Origin: Perilla frutescens
Taxonomy: Eukaryota > Streptophyta > Magnoliopsida > Lamiales > Lamiaceae
Direction of reading: 5' to 3'
Length of the DNA stretch: 64,000 bases
Assembly: GCA_026008535.1 (NCBI GenBank)
Contig: BRKX01000006.1
Coordinates: 34,150,664-34,214,663 of the forward strand
A program made the position numbers and the translations under genes. The notes under the pieces were generated by a model that was not told the origin of the DNA, made no database searches, and saw only the letters and a list, made by a program, of their open reading frames with translations. Shown piece after piece: positions 43,561 through 54,860 of the stretch (position 1 is the first letter of the stretch; every line of letters starts with the position of its first letter).

Positions 43561-44739
43561 GCTAAACAACATCAAAACAAGCGTACCGATATTTGAGGGA
43601 CTGCATGATCCCGACCTATACCTTGACTGGGAGAGGAAGGTCCACAAGATTTTTGAGTGCTATGACTTCCCAGAGGTGAAGAAACTACAACTGGCTTCGA
43701 TGGAGTTTACAGGTTATGCAGCAGGATGGTGGGAGAACATCCAGAATTGCTGACGCCATGAAAGATACCCGTCTATCGACAGTTGGCAGGAAATGAAAGA
43801 TGCGATGAGAGGCCACTTTATTCTTGTTAACTAAGAACGGGAATTAGAGCGTTGACTGAGCCAAATTCGCCAGGGTACTCGGTCTATTGAGGAGTACCAT
43901 AAGAAGTTAGAGACTGTGATGAACTGAGTTGGCAAAGAAGAGACGTTGATAGCTAAAACAACTGGTACATCAAAGGCATGCACCCAGACATTGCCTGTGA
44001 AGTCGAGTTAAGGGACTTCACCAGTATTGAAGCCATGGTCCACTATGCCTCAATAGTAGAGCGGCAGCTCAGAGATGGCCGCAGGAGACCATCACAGTCG
44101 ATGCTAGTACGGACACAGTGGGGTCGAGGTGAGTCTTCCATACGTATGACAGCCCCCACACACCCTTAAGAGCAGTCCACGATGCCAGCTCGCCGTGTTG
44201 AGCAGTCTGCACCACAGCCTACCTGCAGATCCGAGTACAGTTCACCTGCCCCACACCAGAATAATCAAAATGACACTGTACAGCCGAGTCAGCTGCTGAA
44301 TGACATACTAGTGAGAGCACGTGATGTTCAGTGTCACAAGTGCAAAGGATGGGGACACTTCCAAGCCCAGTGTCCGAATCGCCGACTTCTTATCCTTTCA
44401 GAGCAAGATGAGCTGGAATCAGCCAGTGAAGAGGAACTCGAAGAAGTAGGCGCAGTAGGGGACGCTAGACAGCCCCTAGACAGCCCCATCATGGGCGAGA
44501 TTGAAGAAGAAAAGCCGAAGCAAGCTCACGTGAGTCTTGTTTCAATCCGAGCCTTGAGTCTGATTCGTGAAGAGCATCAGAATGATCAGCAAGAAAACAT
44601 TTTCTACTCGCGTTGTTCTATCCAAGAAAAGATGTGCTCGCTCATTATCGACAGTGGAAGTGTTGTGAATGCGATCAGTCCGCATGCAGTGGGGAAACTG
44701 AACCTAGTTCCACAAAAGCATCCCAAACCCTACCGATTG
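43561..44739 (+). pseudogene. gag: TR-GAG element 2 gag with zinc knuckle
   Basis: VPIFEGLHDPDLYLDWERKV, KIFECYDFPEVKKLQLASME and TGYAAGWWENIQN are the capsid domain, closely similar to element 1. Stops near 43751 and a shift near 43960 follow. From 43978 the frame is single: HPDIACEVELRDFTSIEAMV, then an intact zinc knuckle CHKCKGWGHFQAQC (about 44335-44376, CX2CX4HX4C) and an acidic linker. The N-terminus is lost with the deletion at 43560. The gag would have packaged its RNA with help from another element. Confidence 0.8.
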
Positions 44740-45552
44740 TAGTGGTTGACTGACAGAGGTGAAATCCGAGTTGTTTATCAGGTAAATGTCACCTTTTCAA
44801 TTGGTAGATACACTGATACTGTTTTGTGTGATGTCACCCCTATGGAGGCGGCACATATTTTGCTTGGTCGTCCTTGGCAGTTTGACAGTAAGGCAATACA
44901 CGATGGATTCGCCAATACCTATGTCGTGACCCGAGAAGGACGGACCACTAGACTATGGCCATTGGAACCTAAGGATGTTGTACAAGATTGAAAGAAGATG
45001 TTGGAAAGGTTCCAAGAAGAAAGAGAGAAGATGACAACCAAGAAAAAGGCCATCATCGCAGCTAAAACTTCGGCCTTAGCACATTCGGATTCTCCCAGAG
45101 AATTCTTGTTCCATGAAGAAGCAACCGGATTTGCTGCACATGAAGATCCAATTTGCAGTCTCTTATTTATTGTCAAAGGAGTCAACATGGCCATTAACAC
45201 AGGTTTGGCTCTTATGCCGATTACCTTTAAGAACGGTGCTACTGATGTGTTTTCTTTACCTAGTAATGTGCACGTAGTAAGGGACACGTTCCAGGCTGAA
45301 GAGGTGAAGGAGAACAATCAACAAGTCAAGTCCTGTGTGCATAAGACACCCGTTGAATGGCCTAGACAAGGACCTTATTTACTCGGTGAGTATACGTGTT
45401 CTTCCACAATTAAAGTTGCTGATTTCTTCCCTATTCTTGCAGATGAGTTCGATCGAGATGACGCCTTGAATTCGAGGACGAATTCTTTTGAGGAAGGGGG
45501 AATGATGAGTCCGGTACTAGCATTGATGGTCCAAATCCCGAGTTGTAGCTGA
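44560..45552 (+). pseudogene. TR-GAG element 2 aspartic protease and tail
   Basis: Same frame as the preceding gag. CSLIIDSGSVVNAISPHAVG (about 44638) holds an intact DSG active site. HILLGRPWQFDSKAIHDG (44854) is the conserved ILGRPW region. The tail KKMLERFQEEREKMTTKKKA is basic and DALNSRTNSFEEGG (about 45463) is the Gypsy polyprotein end. In-frame stops: TAA near 44167, TAG near 44740, TGA near 44989. The frame runs into the second LTR and stops at 45550. Nothing resembling RT lies between protease and tail. Confidence 0.8.
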
Positions 45553-46025
45553 AGGGCCCTGTAACGAGATTACGAGCTAAGAACTTGCAAGGCTACTTCC
45601 AATGCTATGTGCAAAAGAAGTTCGAAGATGAGGGAATTGAATTCAAACAATCCATATTAGTGAATTTGACAAGTATTGAAGATTGATGAAGGGAGGCGAA
45701 AATCTGCTCCAAACCGCCAGCGGTTTGACTCACAGTTTCTGGCTGAGTTATTCATGGTTTAAAAATCTACTCCAAAACGCATGCGGTTTCGCCTAGGGTT
45801 TGTGGCAGATTTATTCACTTGTTTTTATTTTTGTTAATTGGACCCAGTATTTTTAAGTTAAGCCCAGTTCAAAATTAACAATCCCAAGACTTGTAATTCT
45901 CGAATCCTAGGCTAGTATTTAAGGATATTTTCATTCATATTGTTGCTCAGACTGGATTTGATTAAAAATACACTTCGTCGTTCATCCCGTCTCAAACACA
46001 AATAGCGATAGTTCTTGGTAGGGTT
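45503..46025 (+). repeat. TR-GAG element 2, 3' LTR (at least this much)
   Basis: TGATGAGTCC start directly after AGGAAGGGGGAA. Because the 5' copy is cut at the matching point, the true LTR end beyond 46025 cannot be fixed by comparison. Confidence 0.75.
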
Positions 46026-46719
46026 TGTAGTTTAGCAACTTCAAGCTTGAAATCAAGGGATTGGTTTGTGCATCCAGTAGTGCACGGGTTAGTCTCACAA
46101 CGAAGTTCTACTCCATACTCGTGTTTCGGGTTATCGTAGATCCGGGGTTCGTTTCGGGTAACCTTCACCTATCCTTTCTCTTTTCGTCTATTTCTATCAT
46201 CTCCATCACCTTCACCACGGCTCCATTAGATCACCAACATCCTTAAAATTCATCCACCTTTCCCATAATTCCCAGATTCATCAAACATTCACAAAATCGA
46301 GCCTCTAAAACCTTAAATTGACCACTGAGGCATCTCCCAATCCACACATGCAAATTTGCTGGATTTTGGATATGCTATTTCTGCTATATATTTAAGTATG
46401 GTCCTAAAATTTGAGCATAATCCGACTTCGTCTGCTAGGTCAATTGATTTGGTCAAGAATTAGGGTTCTTCGAGTTGAAAATTGGGGATTTCTGTTTTCC
46501 AGCTATTAAATTCGAATTTCTTGTGTCATTGTTCAATTTTGGGGGATATATATATATTGAGATAGTTTAGTTGTTGGATTGAATCATTTGTCAAGTTGAC
46601 GTGTGTTCGATTCGTTAAGCTTCCGCATTGGTTGGTCGTATCATATAAGGAAGCGGCATGATTCTTCTGTGACAATTGTTGCCTTGCATCCTAATAATAT
46701 GAAGTTTCTCAATCACTAT
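46026..46719. other. Probable LTR remainder and unassigned DNA
   Basis: No gene seen. The first 200 bp may be the missing part of the TR-GAG 2 LTR. A short ATATATATAT run lies at about 46549. No ORF above 61 codons. Confidence 0.4.
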
Positions 46720-47037
46720 ATTTGAATCCTATTTTCTATTTATGGCAACTACCCCATTTTGAAATGGATGAAATCTCAACCACTGATCTAAAAGTTAAGC
46801 CAAACTTGTTTACGGCTGACATGATCATCTCATTTATGCCAGCTGAGCATCAGTCAAATCCATTAAACTGATCAGTTAATGCGTACTTGAGTGCAACTCG
46901 AAGTACATGCATCCAAAGCTTCTTTAAATTCCAAGGAGATATTGATCAAAGATCACATATCAGTCCCAAATTCTCCTTGCATTTGCTTTGCATCTCTCTC
47001 TACTCCATTCAATCTCTCTTAAAAACTATGTTGTAGA
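46720..47037 (+). other. SIRE spacer upstream of the 3' ORF
   Basis: TATTTATGGCAACTACCCCATTTT (46736-46760) is also found, reverse-complemented, at about 63350-63376 upstream of the minus-strand SIRE 3' ORF. This identifies a second SIRE copy in plus orientation. Confidence 0.65.
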
Positions 47038-48653
47038 ATGGAATTGCCCGCCCAATACATCGATCTAGCTAGGCTTTCTCTCAACCTGAAAAGAGACAAG
47101 TTCATAGAACTGGACTTCATGATGAAGAGACTTAAGCGTGACAAATTCCATCGCTTAATCTCAGCAGCGGAGGAAACTGGACTCTTTCAGTTTCTCACAA
47201 GAGGTCCATGATTTGGAAGATGCTTTCCTGAGGTAGTTGCTGAGTTCTATATCTTCTCCGACATCGCAAAAAATGGCAACATCATTTCATCAGTTAACGG
47301 AAATCTGATCGTGATCTCCAAGGAAACGGTGATGGAATCACTCCATCTTTCTGGAGCAGATAAACAGGCAGACTCAATAGTCATGCCTAACCATGCGTAA
47401 TTATGGAGTCAATGGACGAAACCAGGAGTTGGGCACAATGACTACTCTCACAGATTGAAAGACAGTCTTCAGTCGGAGTTTATCCAACTCCTAGATATAG
47501 TCATCCACTGTCTGAGAGACAATCTAGACTATACTCGCTTCAGTGCCAACCATGCTCATCTGATGGCACTTATCTACAACCAATGCAGATTTGATTGGGC
47601 ATCGTATGTGCTATCACAACGATGCCAGAAGAAGGAGAAAGAATCTGAAGCTTTTTGGCAAGCGATCGAGGAGGCAACGCACGACAGAAGAAGGCCCCTC
47701 CACTCCGACTGAAACGAATTCTAATAGTCGAAGAAAGCAAATCATGTTAGATGATGACATGATATCAGAGTCAACTATGCCAGCTGAGTCTGAACCAGCT
47801 GAAACAAACTTCATGGATGGTGTTGAAGAAAGATTTAACATAACTATCTACGATATACTTAGCAGCTTTCAGCTCATCGAGAGCTATGACTCCGATCTCT
47901 TCAATCAACTGAGGAGATATCTCAGATAGTCACTTTGGAGATATCACGTTGATGAAGTAGTTATGTTTGAACTGCTTGACAAGAAATGATGATTTTTCTA
48001 GAGTCACGAAGAAAATTTGAGCAGAAATTGGATGAATCATCCATCAACGACCACTCCCACTCTTTCAGAGATCATGGATTCAATGATCCATAGAATCTGA
48101 AATGGAGTACCAGCCGCAGCTCCACTGTCATTGGCAAAGCCATCCAACTCATCCTCCACACTAATAGACTTCAACCACCCACCTCCAACTGAAGAACTCC
48201 TCCCAAATTTGGCCATGATATCAACTGAACCCCAAGTTCAGTCTCCAATGCCAGATCTAAGGCAGTTAATGCCAACTTAACAAGCATCCAACTGGCTACC
48301 CTCACTACCAAGAGAACAACAATTACCCTCCCTATTTGAAGATAACTTAGCTACCACATTTAGCAAGTTACCACATGTTCCCATTCCATCCTTTGATCTA
48401 CACATGCACACCCTTTTAGATGATACCAGAAAGGGGGAAGATATTGAAAAAATTGAGAAGGGTGATGGAAGAAAGTCTTTGAGTCTCTGGGATAAGATTC
48501 AGGGGGAACCCTCGCAGTTTCAGGGGGAAGTACAGCCTCAGGAGGGAGTATTGAGAACTGTAGGAACTGCTCAAGAAGAGAGGCATCAGCCTCAGGGGGA
48601 AGTTTGGGGAGCTGTCTGGAGAAATGTTATCAGAGATGAGAGATAATTGTCTT
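47038..48653 (+). pseudogene. SIRE 3' ORF (plant transposon-protein-like), second copy
   Basis: ATG 47038 opens ELPAQYIDLARLSLNLKRDK. FPEVVAEFYIFSDIAKNGNI and ISSVNGNLIVISKETVMESL follow, the same order as the ORFs at 13150 and 63033 (minus). Stops at 47209 and 47398; frame change near 47680. The second half continues with FNITIYDILSSFQLIESYDS, LFNQLRRYL, a spacer and TRKGEDIEKIEKGDGRKSLS with LWDKIQGE. The minus copy has LLDDAKKGED and LTLWDQIQRE in the same place, so the two halves belong to one protein of about 500 codons. Function unknown; cut at 48884 by the reverse-strand Copia LTR. Confidence 0.7.
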
Positions 48654-48883
48654 AGGCGGAAGTCTAGAGAAATGCTAGTGCTAGAGAAATAGGAGAGCCT
48701 AACAACTAGTGGAATAGGTGAAGAAGGAGATGAGATACTAGCTGAAGAAGTGCAGCAGCTGAAGAGCTAGAAACTGAAGAAGAAGAAAAGAAAAACAAAC
48801 GGTTGTAGATTGAAAGATATCTAATCAGGTTACAAAAGCAGTTTCTTAGCCACACAAGGTTTCTTGCTTGATTGTGTCCTTGC
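48654..48883 (+). other. SIRE sequence after the 3' ORF
   Basis: Purine-rich with AGCTGAAGA words, no gene. CTTGC (48879-48883) would be the left target duplication of the following element. Confidence 0.5.
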
Positions 48884-50320
48884 TGTTGGGGTTTTTTTGA
48901 ATTAAACCACCGCAGGATCATTTGGTTGTTCATTAATCCCATGTTCATGCAAATCATATTTTTATGTTCATGCATGTTTATACACATCAAGCACAAAACC
49001 ATGCAAAACGAATCTAATAAATCAGAAAACATAGATTCGAATTTGTTACAATTGTCAGATGGTCTGAGGACAAGATTACAGATCTAATCTTGCTATTGAA
49101 TGAAACGAAACCAGTGCCCTTTTTCTCTCTACTGAAAACGGCGACCTCCCACAGTATTCTACTCCGAGATCTTCTGTTACATTCTCGGACTGTATCTAGA
49201 TTCAGGGTGAGCTGAAATATACTAGATCAATATGGAATCTGTGAAAATAAAGAGAACACAAGAGGGGCTAATTTTGCAGTAGTAAATTTCGAACTCCTCA
49301 CCCTCTTATTTATAAGGCGGTGGTTGAAATTCAATGTCCTAACCCTACTAGGTTTAGGCTTCTATCTCTTTTTCTATCTCTAGTCCATTAAAGTCATATT
49401 GGGCTACAATAGGGATCTAGAAGAATATTAAATTGGCCCACTAATTTATTTAATATCCAATATCCAATAAACTTAGGATATAATTAAATAAATTAAGTAT
49501 TACTTTTATTCCACTAAAGAAGTAATACTGACCTTCCAATTTAATACATATGTGTGAATATGTTTTCTCCTTTAGTCCAACCATTCCCCGTGTTTAAGAT
49601 ATAATGTTTATTAATTAATTATGTCAGACTCTGACAGCTATAATTAATTAACATCTAGAACCTTGAGTACTACCACACAAGCTTTATCATGTACGGAATA
49701 AATTCCACCTGCAGGGTTTCAACATGAACTTGTGTTTCCTCAAGAGAACATCATCAACCTGGCGTACTAGGACACGGTGCTTATGCATACAACACGCGAC
49801 ATCATGTATACACTGTTACCACCCAAGATATTGAGTTTATTGATCTACGAAAAGATCTCACCCATTGATAAATCAAAGTAGTAAACAACGCACACATATG
49901 CTCGCCAATATCACATGAGTTCAGAACCTGAACTCTATGGATCTTTATTCTCTTACTAACTGGGTCAGAGACAGAGAATAGTATCCTATTGTGATCCTCC
50001 TCAATACACTAATAAGTGTACTAGAATAATCAGTTAGCCAAGATAAACTAATTTATCAGATTATTCTACGGTGTACCGATGGTGTGTTCAGGACCATCTA
50101 AGTTGTGAGCTCTTTAATACAATACAAGGTTCTAATGATATGATCTTATCGTGTGACTCCCCACACCATATCATATACAATATAAGTATATAAAACATTG
50201 CATACAACAATTATGTAGATAATCTAAATGTAAATAGTGACTGTAATAACTTTCAATTCATATCATCATATCATCAGAAAAGTATACAAAGACATGTCTT
50301 TCTAGTATACAAAACTAACA
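48884..50320 (-). repeat. LTR-A 3' LTR of the reverse-strand element
   Basis: Plus-strand ends TGTTGGGGTTTTTTTG (48884) and GTATACAAAACTAACA (50320), 1437 bp. The minus-strand start is TGTTAGTTTTGTATACT, preceded by the PPT ATAAATGGGAGAT. Confidence 0.88.
49285..49331 (-). promoter_or_regulatory. LTR-A TATA box inside a palindrome (copy D)
   Basis: Outer arms AATTTC (49285-49290) and GAAATT (49326-49331) are perfect. The inner arms (TCACCCTC and GGCGGTGG) are partly decayed. The loop holds TTATTTATAA, the TATA box on the minus strand. Confidence 0.6.
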
Positions 50321-50396
50321 ATCTCCCATTTATACTTGAAACATGTCTTTCAAGCATAAAAACTAACTGTCATACTCTCCAATCTAAACTATCAAC

Positions 50397-51065
50397 TCAA
50401 ACTGCGCCACCAGGTCTGCATCTCATTCCCATTTTCTCCATGTGACCATCAAAGGTCTTAGCCAGCAGGCTCTTCATGAATGGATCAGCCAGGTTGTCCT
50501 CTGATGCAATCTTAACCACCGCCACATCTCCTCTCTTAATGATTTCTTGTATAAGATGGTACTTTCTCTCTATGTGTTTACTTACCTTGTGGGCTCTGGG
50601 TTCTTTTGAATTTTCCACTGCACCGGAGTTATCATAGTATATCGTGATAGTCTTAGGCAAATCAGGAACCACGCTCAAGCCCAATAGGAAACCGCGGAGC
50701 CAGGTATCCTCTTTTCCAGCCTCAGAGACAGCTACATACTCGGCTTCCATGGTAGAATCAGCAATGCATTTCTACTTAATGCTCCTCCATGCAATGGCTC
50801 CGCCTCCTAAGGTAAACACATAGCCTGAGGTAGATTTACTCTGATCTTTGTCAGATTGAAAATCTGAGTCCGTATAAACCAAAGGCACCAGATTATCAGA
50901 GCAGTATACCAATATGTAATCACGAGTCCTTTTAAGGTACTTGATAATGTTTTTGACCGCATTCCAGTAACCTTGTCCAGGGTTAGACTGATATCTGCTT
51001 ACCATGCTAATAGCATAGCATATATCCGGCCTAGTGCATAGCATGGCATACATCAAGCTTTCCAC
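50397..51065 (-). pseudogene. LTR-A Copia RNase H
   Basis: MESLMYAMLCTRPDICYAIS, GYWNAVKNIIKYLKRTRDYI, VPLVYTDSDFQSDKDQSKST and SGYVFTLGGGAIAWRS in the 51065-50772 frame, then a stop, then MEAEYVAVSEAGKEDTWLRG, IYYDNSGAVENSKEPRAHKV and KHIERKYHLIQEIIKRGD: the usual Copia RNase H with its acidic residues. The peptide ends in CRPGGAV, 70 bp before the LTR. One in-frame stop only (near 50769). Confidence 0.88.
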
Positions 51066-51221
51066 AGCCGAAGCCTATGGTACTTTCTTCATTTCCTCTA
51101 TCTCAGACTGTGTTTGGGGGCATATTTCCTTGCATAGATGAATTCTATGCATTTAAGGTATAAAAACTTTCTTGGAATCCTGTATGCCGAACTTAGCTAT
51201 CACTGTATCGATATAAGTCGC

Positions 51222-52032
51222 CTAGGACAGACAAAATATCCTTTTCTGGCGATCTCGAATGATCTTGATGCCAAGGACATGTCCGACTTCACCCAGATCC
51301 TTCATATCGTACTGCTTGGACAACCACACCCCCATGTTCAACAACACCTTCTTATTGTTTCCAATAAGCAAGATGTTATCAATATAAAGTACGAGGAATA
51401 CCACCACGTTTTTCTCACATTTCATGTACACACAACTCTCATTAGGACTTTGCACGAATCCATATGATTGGATAACCTCATCAAATCGGATGTTCCAAGA
51501 TCTCGATGCCTGCTTAAGTCCATAAATGGATCTCTTAAGCTTACACACCTAGTGCTCCTGGCCCTTAGCAATGAATCCTTCTGGTTGCTTCATGTGAATG
51601 TTTTCTTGAAGACCTCTATTAAGGAAAGTTGTCTTGACATTCATCTGTCAGATCTCATAATCCAAATGAGCGGCAATTGACAAGAGAATCTGGATTGACT
51701 TAAGCATGGCTACCGGCGAAAAGGTTTCTTCATAATCGATCCCTTATTTCTGAGTGTACCCTTTCACCACCAATCTTACTTTGAAGGTTTCAACCTTCCC
51801 ATCAGGTCCTCTCTTGCGCTTGTAGACCTACAGCCAATGGGTTTTACCCCATCTAGTGGTTTTATGAGTTCCCAGACTTGATTGCGATCCATAGATCCAA
51901 TCTCAGATTCCAACGCAGTTTTCAAGAATCCGCATCTTTATCTTGAATTGCCTCGTCATAGGTCCTGGGATCCAATTCATTTAGTCCATCTGGGAAATCC
52001 GAAGCCTCTCCTAGACCAATGATTCTATCAGG
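51222..52032 (-). pseudogene. LTR-A Copia reverse transcriptase
   Basis: The 51548-51222 frame gives CKLKRSIYGLKQASRSWNIR, SPNESCVYMKCEKNVVVFLV and LYIDNILLIGNNK. The catalytic YVDD is changed to YIDN: the second Asp is replaced by Asn, which would abolish polymerisation. Upstream finger blocks (51560-52030) are present but broken by stops and by one frameshift between 52033 and 51548. The remaining frame is shared with RNase H. Confidence 0.85.
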
Positions 52033-52917
52033 TTAGCGTACAACCCTCCCACTACGACGAGGCGGTTCCCGTAATTTTGTGACATGTTGTGCAGTGTCTG
52101 GTGGTACCTCTTCTTGTACCACTGGTGTAGGATTTGATCCTTTCCCTCTTAACTCCTCAAAGATGATCTGACTCTTTGGCTTGTGATTTATGACATAGTC
52201 TTCCTCGAAGAGTCGAGCATTGGTGCTAACAGTGATCTTCTGATCCTTAGGACTATAAAACAAACCACTTTTCGTTCCTCTAGGATATCCAACGAACAAC
52301 CTTAAATCAGTATGAGGAGGTAGCTTATCAGTTTCCTTATCCAACATGTGTGCAGGGCTACCCCAAATCTGAATATGGTTAAATCTGAGCTTTCGTCTAG
52401 TCCATAATTATGTAAGCGTAGAAGGAACTGATTTTGATGGAACCAAGTTAAGAATATAGGCCACTGTTTCTAGGGCATATCCCCAGAATGAAATGGGCAA
52501 CTCAGAATAACTCATCATCGATCTGACCATCTCTAACAAAGTTCTATTCCTTCTTTCCGCCACGCCATTTTGATGTGCCATTCCAGGCGCAGTCAACCGG
52601 GAAGTAATCCTATTCTCTGCCATGTAATCCCTAAATTCGCTAGAGAGGTACTCGCCACCATGATCAGAATACAGTGACTTGATACTTCTGTATGTTCGTT
52701 TCTCCGCTTCTGCCTTAAACTCTTTCAATTTCTCAGAGCATTCAGACTTGCGATGCAACAGGTAGATATATTCGTATCTAGAGTAATCATCAATGAGTGT
52801 GATGAAATACTCGAACCCTCCTTGAACTTGAACTAACATGGGGCCGCATAGGTCAGAGTGAATCAAATCTAGTATAAAAAAGACGCTTGGACATTTTACC
52901 TTCCAAATAGGATTCAC
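52033..52917 (-). pseudogene. LTR-A Copia integrase
   Basis: DLIHSDLCGPMLVQVQGG, YFITLIDDYSRYEYIYLLHR, SLYSDHGGEYLSSEFRDYMA and NGVAERRNRTLLEMVRSMMS contain the two Asp and the Glu with 35 residues between the last two. Open without interruption from 52917 to 52408. After a stop, LFVGYPRGTKSGLFYSPKDQ and a Pro/Arg-rich linker run to 52033 in the same frame. The catalytic residues are intact, so this is the best-preserved catalytic domain in the window. Confidence 0.88.
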
Positions 52918-53256
52918 ACAAAGGAAATAATTACAGTACTAAAGAAGGCAATGGTCCATCATTTACAAACCTTTGTATCCTCTTAAGGTTAATATGACCT
53001 AGCCTTAGATGTCAAAGATAGGTTTGATTCAGGTCTGAAGGTTCTTTTCTCTTTTTAGGGTTTATGATCGATGTATTGAATAGTTGTCTTTGCGTAGTGT
53101 TTTCAATTACTTTAAGAAAGTATAAGTATCCATCCAATGTACCAGAATAGATAAAATGTTTACCACTGAAGATAAAAAGAAACAGAATATCTATCTATAA
53201 TCAATTTAGAAACGCCTAAAACCTGGCACATAAAGACAATCTTTCAAAACCAAAGT

Positions 53257-54285
53257 TCAATCACTACTGAAAGGTAAAAAAACATCTCCCATTACAACAG
53301 CCGCCACTCTCATAGCATTGCCCATGTAGACAGTGATCTCATTCTCACTCAGCTGTCTTTTTACAAGGAACCACTGCAAAGACATGCAAACATGATCAGT
53401 AGCTTTATTATCTACTACCCATGACTGGGTAGAACAAGTTGCTAAACATGTTTCCATAACCAGAGTGTGAGATGTACCTCTCTTCTTCTTCTTGTTAGGG
53501 CACACCGCCTTCCAGTGACCTGGTTGGCCGTACTTGAGGGGCCCCATCTTCAGCCTTTTTAGGTGCGTATCTCTTCTTTCTTTTTCCACTAAAAGAAGAC
53601 TCCCCTTTCTTAGCTGTGTGGGCCTGGGGGTGTTCTTTTGAAGCAATTCAGCCGCCTGAAGGTCCATGAGCAATTCAGTCAAGGTAACATCTTTCTTGAT
53701 CATGTTGAAGTTTAACCTGAACTACTCAAACTTCGAGGACAAGCTATGAAGTACGATATCTATCTACGATTCGGCATCCAGTTCTCTACCCAAGATCTCG
53801 ATCTCAACCAGATACCCCATCATCATGAGAACGTGATTCCTAACAGGTGTGGAGTTAGCCATTTTCGCATCCATCAACTTCTTCATGGCTAGGTAGCGTG
53901 CCGACTGGTTCTGATGACCGAAGAGCTCCTTAAGGTTGAGCATGACATCATAAGCAGTCTTCATAGTCTGATGCTAATGTTGCAACACACTCGATATAGA
54001 TGCCAGAATGTATCAACGCACTATCTCATCAGACTTGACCCATTTGTCATACGCGGCCCTTTGGGCTTTGTCAGAACCCTCATCTGGCTTGTCAGGACAT
54101 ACCTCTTCAAGTACAAACTTGTGTCCCTTAGCAACTAGGATGAGGTTAAGGTTATGAATCCAATTATTGTAGTTTTCATCGACAATTTTGTTTTCTTTAG
54201 GATATGAGGTTAAGGATTGAGGATAGATTGGAGAGTGCCATTGATGATATGAAATAACTGAAATTAAAACATGCAGTACAGTCAC
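53257..54285 (-). pseudogene. gag: LTR-A Copia gag and protease start
   Basis: One frame with stops near 54013, 53968, 53764 and 53704. NNWIHNLNLILVAKGHKFVL, YDVMLNLKELFGHQNQSARY and MIKKDVTLTELLMDLQAAEL are UBN2-type Copia gag. YGQPGHWKAVCPNKKKK is the zinc knuckle, whose first Cys pair is lost. SWVVDNKATDHVCMSLQ is the protease motif with DSG changed to DNK. The frame is the same as that of the integrase. Confidence 0.85.
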
Positions 54286-54470
54286 AAACTTTAGGATAAA
54301 CAGTATATAATCGAAAACCTCACAAAAATAACATATTTTTCCACCGACACTTTAAAAACGTTTTCTATAAGCCACGATCGTGTAGAAATTTATAAAATTC
54401 ATTTTTAAATAGGTAAAACCACCTTTAATTTACCTCCAGTCAAATTTAGTCTTCGACTTGGAACGGATTC

Positions 54471-54860
54471 CTTGAGTCAAAATACATAAGAAGGGCTTGA
54501 CAGAACAACACTTGGATCAATGAGGAGGATTTCATAAATTTTCCAAATCACAAACGCACGCAAGAGTTACTATTCATAAATCCTTTAAATACGTTTTTCA
54601 TCACCGGGACCTCAAATGACTTCAGAATAAAATTCGAAGAACACCAGCACTCTCCTTGAGTTAAAAACTTTCTTACAAGACCAAAATCGGCCATAACAGA
54701 ATTAAGATCAAAATTTTCAAAAAAATGATTGCACGAAAATTGACCCCTAAAGTCGTGACTGACATCTGACTGCACTTAAACCTTATAAAAATTCATTTCT
54801 TAGCTCCTTAATTACACTTAAGAATTCTCTAAACCTAATCTGAAAATCTAGGGCGTTACA
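54471..54860 (-). repeat. LTR-like fragment, minus orientation (Gypsy-type terminus)
   Basis: The plus strand ends GGGCGTTACA at 54860, so the minus strand begins TGTAACGCCCTAGATTTTC, a start common to plant Gypsy LTRs. Its partner is absent. SIRE coding resumes at 54861 with no spacer. The left boundary with the Copia leader is uncertain by about 30 bp. The open frame at 54548-54775 is not recognisable. Confidence 0.5.

Larger units (their letters stand above)
43038..46025 (+). mobile_element. Gag-protease LTR retrotransposon without RT or integrase (TR-GAG element 2)
   Basis: Direct repeats at 43038-43560 and 45503-46025 start TGATGAGTCCGGTACTAGC and stay alike for 520 bp, ending GTTCTTGGTAGGGTT. 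Between them lie gag, a zinc knuckle and an aspartic protease, then a PPT-like GAGGAAGGGGGAA directly before the second repeat. RT, RNase H and integrase are absent. The 5' copy passes directly from LTR into gag with no PBS, so the end of the LTR, the PBS and the gag start are deleted. The 3' LTR probably extends beyond 46025. Confidence 0.8.
48884..54470 (-). mobile_element. LTR-A Copia retrotransposon, reverse strand, 5' end missing
   Basis: On the minus strand: gag (54285-53700), protease (about 53400), integrase (52917-52408), RT (51548-51222), RNase H (51065-50397), PPT and 3' LTR (50320-48884). The 5' LTR is absent; the leader passes near 54470 into an unrelated LTR fragment. Coding is much better preserved than in the 14233 copy although its LTR is more diverged from it, which suggests a different subfamily. 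Confidence 0.88.

Noticed and set aside
46061..46246. Small secreted or membrane peptide
   Set aside because: Likely LTR sequence beyond 46025; no support other than an open frame of 61 codons.
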